From Vitellaria paradoxa (Eukaryota > Streptophyta > Magnoliopsida > Ericales > Sapotaceae), in NCBI GenBank assembly GCA_019916065.1, contig CM034240.1, positions 18,833,894-18,897,893 on the forward strand: DNA of 64,000 nt, read 5' to 3'. A program made the translations under genes and the position numbers. This document shows positions 22,691-34,918 of this stretch, piece after piece. Under the pieces are notes generated by a model, which did no database searches, was not told the origin of the DNA, and worked only from the letters and a program-made list of their open reading frames with translations. The first letter of the stretch is position 1. Each line of letters begins with the position of its first letter.

Positions 22691-23825
22691 AGCAAGTGTC
22701 AGCAAGTACGTATGAGCCCTTTGGGAAGTACCCAAGCAATCTTAAAAGGAATAAATCGATGAGCAATTCTCAAAGAGATATTATTAAGAAATTCAACTTG
22801 AATTGGAACAAACAAAGCATTCTGTTCGAGCTACCCTATTGGAAGACGCCTAATCTCAAGCATAATCTTGATGTCATGCATATAGGAAAAAAATATATGT
22901 GACAGTTTAATTGGCACATTGTTGAGTATTCATGGAAAAAGTAAGGATACCCCAAAAGCTCGTATGAACTTAAAAGACATGAAATTAGAAAAACCTTGCA
23001 TTGTAAGGAGCGTCCTGCTGGCAAACTCATAATGCCTCCTGCACTGTACACATTGTCTCCACAAGAAAGACAAAAGTTCTTAGATTTCTTACAGTCGATC
23101 AAATATCCAGATGGATATGCAGCAAACATTTCTAGATGTGTAAATATAAAGGATGCTAGGTTGTTGGGTCTTAAAAGTCACGATTTCTATGTTCTCTTAA
23201 AAAAATTCTTCTGATTAGGATGCGTGGATGCCGTAGCAAGGATATTTGCACTTCATTATTTGAGCTAGGGAATTTTTTCCAAGAATTATGTGTTAAGACA
23301 TTGAATATAAGTCAATTTGAAAAAATAAAGGAACGCATTGTTTTGATCTTTTGTAAGTCAGAGAAAAATTTTCCCTTTGCATTCTTTGACGTCATGGTAC
23401 ATTTGCCTATTCATTTACCCCATGAGGCTAAACTTAGGGGCCCAGTGCAATGTTGGTGGATGTACCCAATTGAACGGTAATATATTCCTTAACTTTACTT
23501 ATAGAATTACATGTTAAAGGTCATCATAAAATGTTTGACATGTAACCTAATTTTATTTTATCTCTTTTATATTAAAGGTTTCTTGGCACACTAAAAAAGT
23601 TTGTCACAAATCGAGCTCGCCCAGAAGGCTCAATTGCAGAGGCATATGTTGTAAAAAAATGTCTTACCTTTTGCTTAATGTATCTTAATGAGACTGAAAC
23701 TGTGTATAACAGAGAAGAGTGGAATGTTGATGGTGGTGATCGTGGCCCTGGCTTGGCAATATTCACTCAAAGTGTCCGTCTTATTCTTCCTATTTATCAA
23801 CTTCACAACATTTCCATTAAAGAAT
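22690..23825 (+). pseudogene. CACTA 1 tnp2 C-terminus and DUF4218 domain
   Basis: Pieces include FELPYWKTPNLKHNLDVMHI, a shifted CDSLIGTLLSIHGKSKD, and MPPALYTLSPQERQKFLDFL. Further on are GLKSHDFYVLL, VHLPIHLPHEAKLRGPVQ, WMYPIER and, after an intron, FLGTLKKFVTNRARPEGSIA. The intron donor is GT at 23,477 and the acceptor AG at 23,576-23,577, and the frame is kept across (E-R-F-L). Several frameshifts lie at A-runs near 22,894 and at 22,995. The domain order equals that of element 2. Confidence 0.82.
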
Positions 23826-24841
23826 AAGATGGCTCATTGGTTTGTCCTTTACAATAGTTCCAAAATTGATCCATATTTGGAGTACGTTTTCATATATACA
23901 TCTTACTTATTTAAGAAATTAGCAATTAATTATAATTTTTATTACATAATTTATTTGTTTAAATAGGAAGCACAAACGCATTTTGGAAACTAAAAGTACA
24001 AGGGACGTCATGAAAAGGCATATGGCGTTGTTCCCTAATTGGTTTAAATGTATGAGGGGTCGCCAGAAGCCACTAATGAATTATGGTCATTAGCTAATGG
24101 CCCTAATCCAATAATAAGTCTATATTCAGGTTGCATATCTAATGGTGTTTGATTCCACACAAAAGATTTGGAAAATCGCTGAAGAAGTCAAAATAGTAGG
24201 GTGACAGTTGAAGGAGATCATAAGGGGCAAGCTCATAACTTCTATGAATTTTTGTGTAAAGTATAGGAAATGAGATATATGTTTGATCATCATGTAGTTT
24301 TGTTTCAGTGTGAATGGTTTGATACTGGAAGTAGTAAGACCATATGCACAGATGCACATTGCACTGCCATAGATGCTGGAAGACGATGGTATAAAGATGA
24401 CCCATTTGTTTTACCAAATCAAGTAAAACAAGTTTTTTATGCCAATGATACAAAATTAGGGGGTATTGGAATGTTGTATAGCATATTAAACGACGTGGAA
24501 TATGGGATATACCAGAAAAAATATGTGAGGAGATACATAATGATGAAATAGTTGATGTGTTCCAACAAGATGAAACCACTGATATTCCTCCTATTGTTAT
24601 TGAAGATCAAATTGGAGATGAGTTATGTAGAAATGACATTGAAGCTGAAATAATCCAAAATGACTTCACTAACACAAAGAGGCGGGCGTGTGATGAATGT
24701 TTTGAGCTTGATAATTTCATATGTGACGAGGACGAGGATTTTGTGGGAATGGAGCAGAATGTTGATGAAGACGAATTCCATTGTGATTCTGAGTCTGAGG
24801 GTGATTCTAAGTCGAGCAATGATTATGACGTGGAACTTTGA
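23826..24841 (+). pseudogene. CACTA 1 DUF4216 region
   Basis: After NKMAHWFVLYNSSKIDPYLE and a GT...AG intron, the reading gives KHKRILETKS, MALFPNWFKC, LFQCEWFDT, a damaged DUF4216 core, and RRWYKDDPFVLPNQVKQVFY. It ends in an acidic tail (DEDEDFVGMEQNVDEDEFHC). This matches the C-terminal half of CACTA transposases; element 2 has LLFKCVWADP and PFAQQAFD at the equivalent places. Confidence 0.75.
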
Positions 24842-25030
24842 TTTCAAGGTAAAATAGGATTTTACTCTAATGGGTAAATTTGTAAAATGTGGGAAAAGGT
24901 TGAATCAAACTTCCTTCTATTATCTGAAACAATTTCTTATTATGTTTTATTTTGTTTTAGAATAATTATAATTTTGATTAAATAAGAGTGTCTACTAACA
25001 TTATTTTTACATCTAATGTTGTATAGGTTG

Positions 25031-25631
25031 TCGACATGCTAGCTGGTAGGAGAGTAGGATCGAGTCGGCGATCGACTACTAATGCTATGCATTCGACCGA
25101 GTAACCAAGTGCTGTTGATGGATCATTACCATTAGGATCACCTATGACTGGAGAGGCAACTACATCGGGAGAATCACCTTGTGTTGGTAGTAGTAATTTT
25201 GTTTTATTATCATTTTTTTTAAATTTTATTGTTCAATTATATTTATTTGATTGTTAATTATTTGGCATAATGATAGCTTCTCCGATAAGATCACGTGCTC
25301 GTGGCCCTACAAAAGGTAAAAGTTTATAACGGGAAGTGGATAAAAATAAAGGAGAAAAACTTCAAGTTGAAGTTTGCCCTGTAGCATGCACATTCGTTGG
25401 AAAAAATGCCACAAAGTTTGCTAATCAACTCGGCGTGCAGATCCATCTTTCAACGCCATTACAGGGTGTTAATACTTGGACCCAAATTGATAGGGGCAGT
25501 AAGGACGCCATCATTCAAAATGTGTTGGTAATGCATTATTTCAATTATGTATTTTTAATCTGTTTAAATATATGTTTTTGTGTTTCTTATTAATGCCAAG
25601 AATGTTACCTATGATATATTGCAGCTATTAT
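25031..25631 (+). pseudogene. CACTA 1 second gene (Transposase_24-like), 5' part
   Basis: Low-complexity Ser/Thr start (AGRRVGSSRRSTTNA), then SPIRSRARGPTKGK, a stop, EVDKNKGEKLQVEV and KFANQLGVQIHLSTPLQGV. This resembles the N-terminal part of plant Ptta/En/Spm (PF03004-type) proteins that accompany CACTA transposases. The chromovirus inserts just after 25,631. Confidence 0.65.
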
Positions 25632-25636
25632 TTGAC
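25632..25636. repeat. target-site duplication TTGAC, left
   Basis: Precedes TG of the chromovirus LTR. The identical TTGAC is at 34,914-34,918. Confidence 0.93.
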
Positions 25637-26781
25637 TGTCACGCTCCGAGTTTTACAACTTGAGTATGTGAACAAAGGAACACATAATACAACCTTAAAT
25701 AACTTTTCCTGTCCAACATCTGAGCCATAAACACACACTATGGAGCAATAAATATAAAAATAAATAAAACTAAACTTTAAATTTAAATAAATGCCACAAT
25801 TTAAATCTACTAGGCAACAATGCTCCAAAACTAAACCCAACCAATCTGTAAAAAAACCAATAATAATTAACATTCACCTCAAAAACAGAAGTGCGTCACA
25901 ATCCACTCAAAAATAATTTCCTAGAGTCTAAAAAAAATAATTACATAAAAATAATAAATAAAATTTTAATTCTTATGCTCAGAAGGTTTAACACGTGACT
26001 CAAATTCATTATCTGCATCACAAATTGTAAGGCGTTTAGCACTAATACCATGTGTGCTCGGAACCCTAATAATAATAATAATATAAATGTAATATGTCCT
26101 AGCATACTGATATGTGAAACAATTATGCACAAGTAGCAATTTCAAACAAGAATTTAAATTTATTTATTTATCTCCTTTCATTACCATTAATCATGTTTTA
26201 GCACCAAATAACACATCAAAGAAAACAATTCAATTTCAAGGTACTGTTGCTTGGTTGTCTCATAGAAACAAGACCCAACAAATATACATCATTCTTTGAT
26301 GTCTGCTTGGTTGTCCAGTAGGAACAGGACCCAGCCAATATACACTATCTTTCAGTGCCTGCTTCCTAAGTTAAAGTCTTAGGAATGTAATATGCCACCC
26401 TTAGGCATCTGCTCGTTTGTAGGTTATTAGCCTACTAGAATCAATAACCAAGCCCCCGTGGGTTTCGGAACTTTCAACCTTTGGATACGTATACTCAAAA
26501 TTTTCAGTACCCCTCAACCCAAACAAAACACATCAAATTTTTCTTTTTAATTTCACATTAAATAAATTATTTTCAACAAAGGTTTTAAACTTTATTAATC
26601 CTCAATTCACCAACATAGTAATTAAATATAAAATTTCTAAACAAGCAAAAAGGTCAATCACATCGTTTAATTACATTAAAAGAATTTAATAAATCAAGTA
26701 AATAATACACTAAACAGTCACTATGCACCAAAGTCAATATGCTGTCAATCAAAAATAATGATTAGCGTTAATTAGTAAGTT

Positions 26782-26825
<44 letters not shown>

Positions 26826-27640
26826 TCTATATAAATGTATATGTAATCAAAGTTTCCTGCCAAGCCAAACAATTTGATCCTACAACTTCATGCTCTTTCA
26901 TGTTCATTGAGGCACTAAAAGACAAATCAATATTCAAATAAACAAATACAATTATCAAAGCATTACTTCCAAACATACACGCATGTCCATAGATATATAT
27001 ATATATATATATCATTTAATCAAATTGAATCAACCATCCTGGGCGGTTAGTTTTACAAAATAGTGTGTATATAAATATAATCATATTTAAATAAATTCCT
27101 AGCCCCTAATTATGAGCCGCACATCCATACATATAAAGACAAAAGACCCTGACACTAACAATTCTACCCGCCATTGCCAAACAAACCAAAATTTATATAT
27201 ATATACACACATATCTATATTCACAGATTAAAATGGAATTCCACCCCATACCTTTGATTCGGCAAATTTGAAGAAAAGCAACCGCTAATTCGTAAGAAAG
27301 CAGCAAGAAACACCGACCAGTCAAAGGATGTTAGGCCGCCACAACAAATTTTAGAGTTTTTTTTTTTTTACCCGAATAAATATAACATTATATATATATA
27401 GCAAAAATCTAACCCTAATATATTTAAGTAATCACCTATTCCCCATAGGTTTAGGACATTTACAACTTTTTCCCTAAAATTTTAAACCTTTTCAAATATA
27501 CCCAAAAACAACCTTTTTAAATACACTTCAAAATTAAATAGCAAAATTATAAATTATTAAATTTAAATAACAAATTACAATCACAAATATATATATATAT
27601 ATATATATGTATTATATTAAATAAAAATTAGATCATTACA
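25637..27640 (-). repeat. chromovirus LTR, 3' copy in element orientation (2,004 bp)
   Basis: Plus-strand ends are TGTCACGCTCCGAG and GATCATTACA. It pairs with 32,649-34,913 along its length, including the TA/TG microsatellite near 26,780-26,822 and the AT microsatellite near 27,590. Confidence 0.93.
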
Positions 27641-27652
27641 TCCTACCCCCTT
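27641..27652 (-). promoter_or_regulatory. polypurine tract
   Basis: Minus-strand AAGGGGGTAGGA directly abuts the 3' LTR, the position used to prime plus-strand DNA synthesis. It is preceded by the typical '...GGACGAAATTTTGT' end of chromoviruses. Confidence 0.85.
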
Positions 27653-27719
27653 ACAAAATTTCGTCCTTGAAATTTAGGAGGTAACAAAAAAACATTTAAG
27701 AAACACAACTTAGGGTGCC

Positions 27720-27960
27720 TAATCCGCATATCTGTCTCTCACTCCCAAGTCAACTCCTCAACACCATGGTGCTTCCACAACACCCTAACTAGGGGAATAG
27801 TCTTTCTTCGAAGCACTTGCTCCCGATAATCTAAAATTTCCACTAGTTTCACTTCATATGTCACATCTAAGTCAACATCTATCTCAGTCCAATCTAATAC
27901 AAGCGAAGGATTCGGGTTATACTTTCTGAGCATAGACACGTGAAACACCTCATGTACTCC
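27720..27960 (-). pseudogene. chromodomain at the integrase C-terminus
   Basis: Minus strand gives MFHVSMLRKYNPNPSLVLDW, then YEVKLVEILDYREQVLRRKT and VLWKHHGVEELTWE. The VSMLRKY and YE..PV.ILDRKE..LR.K.IP.VKVLW..H pattern is that of Tekay/Del-type chromoviruses, whose chromodomain steers integration into heterochromatin. A stop follows TWE, where the family continues with E...MR..YP. Confidence 0.85.
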
Positions 27961-27999
27961 TGAAAGCTACGGTGGCAAAGTAAGACGATAAGCCACCTC

Positions 28000-29055
28000 T
28001 CCAACTTTAGCCAAAACTTTAAATGGCCCAATATACCTCAAGGACAATTTTCCTCTACACCCAAAACAAAACTGCCCTTTTCGTGGTGAAACCCTTAGGA
28101 ACACATGGTCCCCTACCTCAAATTCCAAGGGTCTTCGCCTCTTATCAGTATAATTCTTTTTGCGGTTCTGTGCTATCTCAAGCCTCTGTCAAATTAGTCT
28201 AACCTTCTCAGTCGTTTCCTACACAAACTCAGGCCTAACAATTGTAGTTTCCCCAATTTTAGCCCAACAGATAGGAGATCTACGTGATCTACCATACAAA
28301 GCTTCAAAAGGAGCCATCTTGATGCTCAACTGGTAGTTATTATTATACACAAATTCAATTAAAGGAAGATGGTTCTCCCAGCTACCACGGAAATCAAGCA
28401 CACACGCCCTGAGCATATCCTCTAAAATTTGAATTGTACATTTTTGACTATCCATCGGTCTGAGGATAAAAGGCAGTGCTAAACAACAATTCTATTCCCA
28501 TGGCTACCTAGAGACTTTGCCAAAATTGAGAAGTAAAACGCGGGTCCTTGTCTAAGACAATGGATACAGAGGCTTCGTGAAGCCTCATGATTTTCTTAAC
28601 ATATAATTTAGCCAAGACATCCATGGAGTTGGTCAATCGAATCGGCATGAAGTGAGCTTCGTCAACTTATCCGCTATCACCCAAACAGTGTCGTGACCTT
28701 TTGGAGATCTCGGCAAGCTAGAAACAAAATCCATTATAATGTTCTCCAACTTCCACTCTGACACTGGTAGAGGCTACAAAAGACCCGCCTGTTTTTTATG
28801 CTCAGCCTTAACTTGCTGATAAGTAAGGCAACTACTTACAAACTCTGCCACATCATTTTTCATACTCGCCCAAAAGAACTGACGGTGTAGGTCATGATAT
28901 ATCTTAGTACCTCCAGGATGTACTGTAAATTTAGAGTGATGGAACTCCTTTAAAACTATATCTCGTGTAGAGATAGGCACAAAAAGTTTTCCCAAATACC
29001 TCAAACCGTTATCGTCCCCAATCATCCATCCTAGCATCTCATCAGGACTCGACAA
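28000..29055 (-). pseudogene. chromovirus integrase
   Basis: The N-terminal H2C2 zinc finger reads FHHSKFTVHPGGTKIYHDL, then WASMKNDVAEFVSSCLTY. The last zinc-binding Cys is Tyr here, consistent with one G-to-A change. A catalytic-core piece with LRACVLDFRGSW, LPLIEFVYNNNY and MAPFEALYGRSRRSPICW follows at 28,219-28,455. Several frame breaks lie between them. Confidence 0.85.
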
Positions 29056-29250
29056 CTTAGCCCGAATCGTCTCACATTCAACATCGGTCCCCTAAGCTTC
29101 TATCGCACGACTCAATAGAATTGGCTGAATAGCCATGGCACACAAAATAGCATGACCCTTATCTTCTTGAAACTCTAGATCAAACTCACTAAGGCTTCTC
29201 ATCATTTCCCACTCTCGCACAAAAAGACTCACTACAGTACCACAAGTCTT

Positions 29251-29508
29251 TCAGCTGAGTGCGTCAGCAGCCACATTTGCCTTACCAGGGTGATACTGGA
29301 GCTCAAAATCGTAGTCTTCCAAGTGCTTCATCCATCTCATCTGCCTCAGATTTAGATCCTTCTGAGTGAAAAGATATTTCAAACTCTTGTGGTCAGAAAA
29401 CAACTCAAATTTCTCACCATACAAATAGTGTCTCCAGCTTTTTAGTGCAAAGATAATTGCTGCCAACTCCAAATCATGCATTGGGTAGTTATACTCGTAA
29501 GTCTTCAA
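29251..29508 (-). pseudogene. chromovirus RNase H
   Basis: An open stretch from [20 protein letters not shown] through [20 protein letters not shown] to ADALS. The YP.HDLEL...V..L..WRHYL motif and [10 protein letters not shown] (catalytic Asp) are intact. Confidence 0.88.
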
Positions 29509-29699
29509 CTGCCTAGACCCATAAGCTACTACTCTGTCACCCTACATCAGCACACAGCCTAAACCTTCCTTAGATGTGTCACAATAAACTAAATAACTCA
29601 ATCCTCTCTCTGGAAAAGACTGCTCACATTTCTCATCCCAAACAAACTTAAACCCTTTTCGAGTCAGCGTAGTCATCATTTCAACTAACCTCTAGAAGT

Positions 29700-30572
29700 C
29701 ATGGATAAATCTTCAGTAATACCTTGCCAAACCCAGAAAACTTCGAATCTCAAAAACTGTCTTTGGTCTTTGCCAATCCATAACTGCCTCAACCTTAGAT
29801 AGATCAACTGCAACTCCTTTCTCAAAAACAACATGCCCAAGAAATTTCACCTCTTTGAGCCAGAACTCACACTTGCTCAATTTAGCATAGAGCTGGTGAT
29901 CTCTCAAGGTCTGAAGTACAATTCTCAGATGCTCCTCATTTTCCTCCTCTTACTGAGAATAAACTAGAATATCATCAATAAACACGATAACAAACTTGTC
30001 TAAATATCTACTGAACACCCGGTTCATCAAGTCCATGAACACGGCAGAGCATTAGTCAGTCCAAATGGTATCACTAAGAACTTGTAGTACCCATACCGAG
30101 TCCTAAATGCCGTCTTAGAGATGTTCTCCTGCTTTACCATCAACTGGTGATAACTAGATCTCAAATCAATCTTTGAGAAAATGACCGAACCCTTTAGTTG
30201 GTCGAAGAGATCATCAATCCTCGGTAAAAGATATCGATTCTTGATCGTGACCCGGTTCAACCTTCGGTAATCTATACACATCCTGAGAGTTCCATCCTTT
30301 TTAGGTGCAAATAGTACTAGTGCACCCCAAGGTGAAGTGCTAGGGCGGATAAATCCCTTGGAGCTCAACTCCTCTATCTGGGATTTTAACTCTACCAACT
30401 TTACAGGTGCCAATCTATGTGGGGCTATAGAAATAGGTTCTATGCCAGGAATTGGATTAATCCCAAATTCAACATCCCGCTTAGGTGGTAATTCACATGT
30501 TTCTGTAAACACTTCTAGGAATTCACAAACGAGTCGTGGCAACTTAATCTTGTCACCACCCTCATCTTCCAA
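29700..30572 (-). pseudogene. chromovirus reverse transcriptase
   Basis: Includes [67 protein letters not shown] and FGLTNA. A 1-bp loss then shifts the frame (…NALPCSW instead of the NAPAVFM expected). Beyond it the active site FIDDIL is still readable, then a stop after VYS, and [19 protein letters not shown]. So the catalytic residues survive but the protein is broken. Confidence 0.9.
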
Positions 30573-30789
30573 ATCTATACAAGCAAATAAACTACAGAAG
30601 TCTACTCGTCCCTGTCCATCAAGGGAAGGTAAGAGTTGAGGACTACAACGATCACCAGAAAATCATATCCGATCTCTCTCTACAATAAATAAAGTCACCC
30701 GACTCTTAGAATAATCTATCATCGCCTGATAGACTGACAACTAGTTCATGCCAAGTATTACATCAAAACTTCCTATGTCTAACACAATC

Positions 30790-31037
30790 AAATAAAAAAT
30801 CGATTAGTGTTCATGACTCAAAACCTCATCCCTGATAGTGATCTCACAACCCTTACGGACATGGATCAACACAGAATGACCCCCCATCAGTGTTTCAACA
30901 CGTAATGGTGGAACCAACTCATTCATCGATAAATTCAATGCAGACGCAAATGATGCAGCAATTAATGAGTGGGATGCTCTTATATCTACCAAGACTATAG
31001 AATTAGTAGTATAAATGAGAAAGGTATCTCTTGTCAC
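30790..31037 (-). pseudogene. chromovirus protease
   Basis: Reads VLVDIRASHSLIAASFAS. The family has V.FDSGASHSFI, so the catalytic Asp is kept but the following Ser/Thr-Gly is replaced by Ile-Arg, which should abolish activity. The later GG.SVLI..V segment matches the flap-to-C-terminal region. Confidence 0.8.
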
Positions 31038-31309
31038 TATAGGATCTGCACGTCCATCATTCTAGGCCACAGTGAAAACTCGTCCCTGAACTGGCACCGT
31101 TGGTGGTCTACCCCTTTTTTGTCTCTGCTAGGATCCACCCTGAGCTCCCTGCTGCTAAACACCACCAAGAAGACCCATCTGATACTGCTGTGTCCCACCT
31201 TGAGTACCTCTCTAGAACTGAGTCTTCACTGATTGTGATCTTGCTAGCCTGTTACTTTGTACTGACTGAGCTGGCTGTGGAGGTCGCATAACACTTCTAT
31301 TACCTTGCC

Positions 31310-31450
31310 TCTGTGGACAACACCTCTGCAGATGACTTGGTTGGCCACACGTGTAACAAATCTTTACCTCAGCCCTATTTTTATATCCATCTAAGCACCC
31401 TTATAAGGACAATGAAACTGATAATGCCCAGGTTGTCTGCAATTATGACA
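31310..31450 (-). pseudogene. two gag CCHC zinc knuckles
   Basis: Minus strand has CHNCRQPGHYQFHC at about 31,405-31,446, then a stop, and CYTCGQPSHLQRCC at 31,320-31,361. Both keep CX2CX4HX4C spacing, the nucleocapsid RNA-binding motif. Confidence 0.82.
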
Positions 31451-32490
31451 GATAACGAAACTCTATGCAGGAACCCTTGCTGCTACTGACTGACTTGGAG
31501 TTGTACTCTCCTACTGAAACTACTGAGTCTGCATTCCATGCAAATTTTCTCTGTCTTTTAACGGGTCTGTTCTCCTTGTGTTGAGTCTTTTCTTGCCTAG
31601 GTTCAATATATGCCCTGGTATCTGCCAAATATTCTTCTCTACTACCATTGCTCGATCAACCAAGGTTTCATATTTATTAAGCCCCAAAGGCACTATCCGA
31701 TTCCTGATAGCATGCCTCAATCCCTTCTCAAACCGTCTACACTTGGTGCGTTCAATGGACACTAACTCCTTAGCATATTTGGCTAATGAGGTAAATTTAC
31801 ACCCATACTCCAGCACAGTCATTGGCCCCTGAGTCAAATTCAGAAACTCGTCAAGTTTGGCATGTCTCAGAGATTGTGGGAAGAAGTAGTCTCTGAAACA
31901 CTCCCTAAAATCATCCCAAGTAAGTACAGATGCCCCACGAGACTCCTTCACAGTATTCCACCAATCCTCTGTAGCTCCCTTCAATTGAAAAGCAGCAAGT
32001 AGAACTCTGGTCTTGTCTTCATTTAACTACATTACCTCAAATATCTTCTCATTCTCGTGTAAAAATTTCTCAACCTTTTTAGTATCTTCTGCACTAGAGT
32101 ATGTGGGGGGCTTCATTCTCTTAAATTTCTTATACGGAGGTGTAAACTGACTCGCTTACATTCCTCCAACAAACATTATAGCCATTTGTTGCATCCACAT
32201 CTATGGGTCCACTATTTTTAGCTATAGCACACTTGGTGCTTCTGATTGCACCTCAGCCACGTGAGGCACCCCTAATGGAACCTCTGCTTTAACTCCAGCA
32301 TATGACCTTTACTCCTGTGACACTTCCGCAGCAACGGAAACATCATGAACTGGAGCCTTATGGCCCTGCCCAGCCTGAATTCCTCGGCCCTTACCATGAC
32401 CACGACCGCAACCTTAACCCCTACCTCTAATGTTGCCTCTACCTCTACCTCTAACACCTGGAGCTACACGTGGCGGCATCATCTAAAAAT
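31443..32490 (-). pseudogene. chromovirus gag capsid region
   Basis: Glycine-rich start (about 32,272-32,457), then the capsid: MKGATEDWWNTVKE, LTWDDFRECFRDYFFP, KLDEFLNLTQGPMTVLEYGC, RFEKGLRHAIRNRI. The W..F...F...Y.P and F..L.QG.M.V.EY patterns are those of Ty3/gypsy gag. Stops and shifts are present, especially upstream of 31,984. Confidence 0.85.
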
Positions 32491-32633
32491 CACAAAAATA
32501 TACTAAGGTTAACGCCTTCTGAACAATTTAAGTCCAACAAAATATCAATTTCACATATCATAATTAAATAAACTGTAAAGACATGGCACTTAGAAAAATA
32601 AAAGACCTACTGTCCCTAGGTATTCTAAAGTTA

Positions 32634-32645
32634 GGCTCGATACCA
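32634..32645 (-). promoter_or_regulatory. primer-binding site (initiator tRNA-Met-like)
   Basis: Minus-strand TGGTATCGAGCC lies 3 nt inside the 5' LTR. It resembles TGGTATCAGAGC, complementary to the 3' end of initiator tRNA-Met, with a small internal deletion. Confidence 0.75.
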
Positions 32646-32648
32646 AGT

Positions 32649-34913
32649 TGTCATGCTCCGAGTTTCACAACCCGAGTATGTGAACAAAGGAACACATAAT
32701 ACAACCTTAAATAACTTTCCCTGTTCCACATCTAAGCCATGAACACACACTATGGAGCAATGAATATAAAAATAAATAAAACTAAACTTTAAATTTAAAT
32801 AAATGCCACAGTTTAAATCTACTAGGCAACAATGCTCCAAAACTAAACCCAACCAATCTCTAAAAAAACAAAATAATAATTAACATTCACCTCAAAAACA
32901 AAGGTTTGTCACAATCCACTCAAAAATAATTTCCTAGAGTCTAAAAAAAAAATTACATAAAAATAATAAATAAAACTTTAATTCCTATGCTCAAAAGGTC
33001 CAGCACGTGACTCAAATTCATTACCTATATCACAAGTTATAAGGGGTTTAGCACTAATACCACGTGTGTTTGGAACCCTAATAATAATATAAATGCAGTA
33101 TGTCCTAGCATACTGCTATGTGAAACAATTATGCACAATTAGCAATTTCAAACAAGAATTTAAATTTATTTATTTATCTCATTTCATTACCATTAATCGT
33201 GTTTTAGCAGCAAATAACACATCAAAGAAAACAATTCGATTTCAAGGTACTGCTGCTTGGTTATCTCGTAGGAACAAGATCCAACCAATATACATCGTTC
33301 TTTGATGTCTGCTTGGTTGTCTAATAGGAATAGGACCCAACCAATATATACCATCTGTTGGTGTCTGCTTCCTAAGCTAAAGTCTTAGGTATATAATATG
33401 CCACCCTTAGGCATCTACTCATTTATAGGTTACTGGCCTACTAGAATCGATAACTAACCTCGCGCGGGTTGGGTTCAAGGGGGCTGCAGTGGAAAAATGA
33501 AAGGTTGAGATTTGCTTGCACTTTAATGACGCGTGATTTTTGACATTCCACATTGATTGTACTCTAATCAAATTTTTTCAATTTTTTTTTGTTTTTAAAA
33601 TAATTTTAATTAAAATAAATAGGAACCATTGGATTAAATGCAAGCAAATCTCAACCCTTCATTTTCCACTACAGCCCCTGCAATGGATATCTTCACTGCA
33701 GCCCCCTTGAACCCACGTGGGTTTCGGGACTTTCAACCCTTAGGTATGTATACCTAATATTTTTAGTACCCCTCAACCCAAACAAAACACATCAAAATTT
33801 TCTTTTTAATTTCACATTAAATAAATTATTTTCAACAAAGGTTTTAAACTTAATTAATCCTCAATTCACCAACACAGTAATTAAATATAAAATTTCTAAA
33901 CAAGCAAAAAGGGCAATCATGTCGTTTAATTACATTAAAAGAATTTAATAAATCAAGTAAATAATACATTGAATAGTCACTATGCACCAAAGTCAATATG
34001 TTGTCAATTAAAAGTAATGATTAGCATTAATTAGTAAGTTTATATATATGTGTGTATGTGTGTGTGTAAGTATATATATATATATATATATATATATGTA
34101 ATCAAAGTTTCCTGCCAAGCCAAACAATTTAATCCTACAACTTCATGCTCTTTCATGTTCATCGAGGCACTAAAAGACAAATCAATAATCAAATAAACAA
34201 ATACAATTATCAAAGCATTCCTTCAAAACATACACGCATGTCCATAGATATATATATATATATCATTTAATCAAATTGAATCAACTGTCCTGGGCAGTTT
34301 AGTTGTACAAAACAATGTGTATATATATACAATCATATTTAAATAAATTCCTAGCCCCTAATTATGAGCTACACATCCATACATATAAAGATAAAAGACC
34401 CTAACATTAACAATTCCACCCACCATTGCCAACCAAACCAAAATTTATATATATATATATATATACAGATCTATATTCATAGATTAAAATGGAATTCCGC
34501 CCCATACCTTTGATTTGGCAAATTTGAAGAAAAGCAACCAGCAATTGAAGAAAAGCAACCGCTAATTCGTAAGGAAGTAGCAAGAAACACCAACCAGTCA
34601 AAGGATGTTGGGTTGCTGCAACAAATTTTAGAGTTTTTTTTTTTTTACCTGAATAAATATAACATTATATATATATATAGCAGAAATCTAACCGTAATAT
34701 ATTTAAGTAATCACCTATTCCCCATAGGTTTAGGAGATTTACAACTTTTTCCCTAAAATGTTAAACCTTTTCAAATATACCCAAAAACAACCTTTTTAAA
34801 TACACTTCAAAATTAAATAGCAAAATTATAAATTATTAAATTTAAATAACAAATTACAATCACAAATATATATATATATATATATATATTATTAAATAAA
34901 AAGGATCATTACA
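32649..34913 (-). repeat. chromovirus LTR, 5' copy in element orientation (2,265 bp)
   Basis: Plus-strand ends are TGTCATGCTCCGAG and GATCATTACA. It is longer than the other LTR mainly because of the 244-bp MITE at 33,471-33,714. Confidence 0.93.
33471..33714. mobile_element. 244-bp MITE inserted in one LTR only
   Basis: Ends GGGTTCAAGGGGGCTGC... and ...GCAGCCCCCTTGAACCC form a perfect 21-bp inverted repeat (33,471-33,491 with 33,694-33,714). Flanks 'cgcgggtt' and 'cgtgggtt' look like an 8-bp duplication with one difference. The other LTR has the uninterrupted site at about 26,452. A second, inner inverted repeat ('gagatttgcttgca' / 'tgcaagcaaatctc') follows. Eight- to nine-base duplications suit hAT or Mutator-type elements. 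Confidence 0.88.
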
Positions 34914-34918
34914 TTGAC
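34914..34918. repeat. target-site duplication TTGAC, right
   Basis: Follows the chromovirus LTR and matches 25,632-25,636. Confidence 0.93.

Larger units (their letters stand above)
25637..34913 (-). mobile_element. chromovirus (Ty3/gypsy, Tekay/Del-like) inserted in CACTA 1
   Basis: This is a complete structure of 9,277 bp: two LTRs, TTGAC duplications, an initiator-Met-like primer-binding site, a polypurine tract, and the order gag, protease, RT, RNase H, integrase, chromodomain on the minus strand. Frameshifts and stops break every domain, so it is non-autonomous as it stands. By eye the LTRs differ by about 5% over their first 230 bp, which suggests an insertion on the order of one to a few million years ago under usual plant rates. 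Confidence 0.93.
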
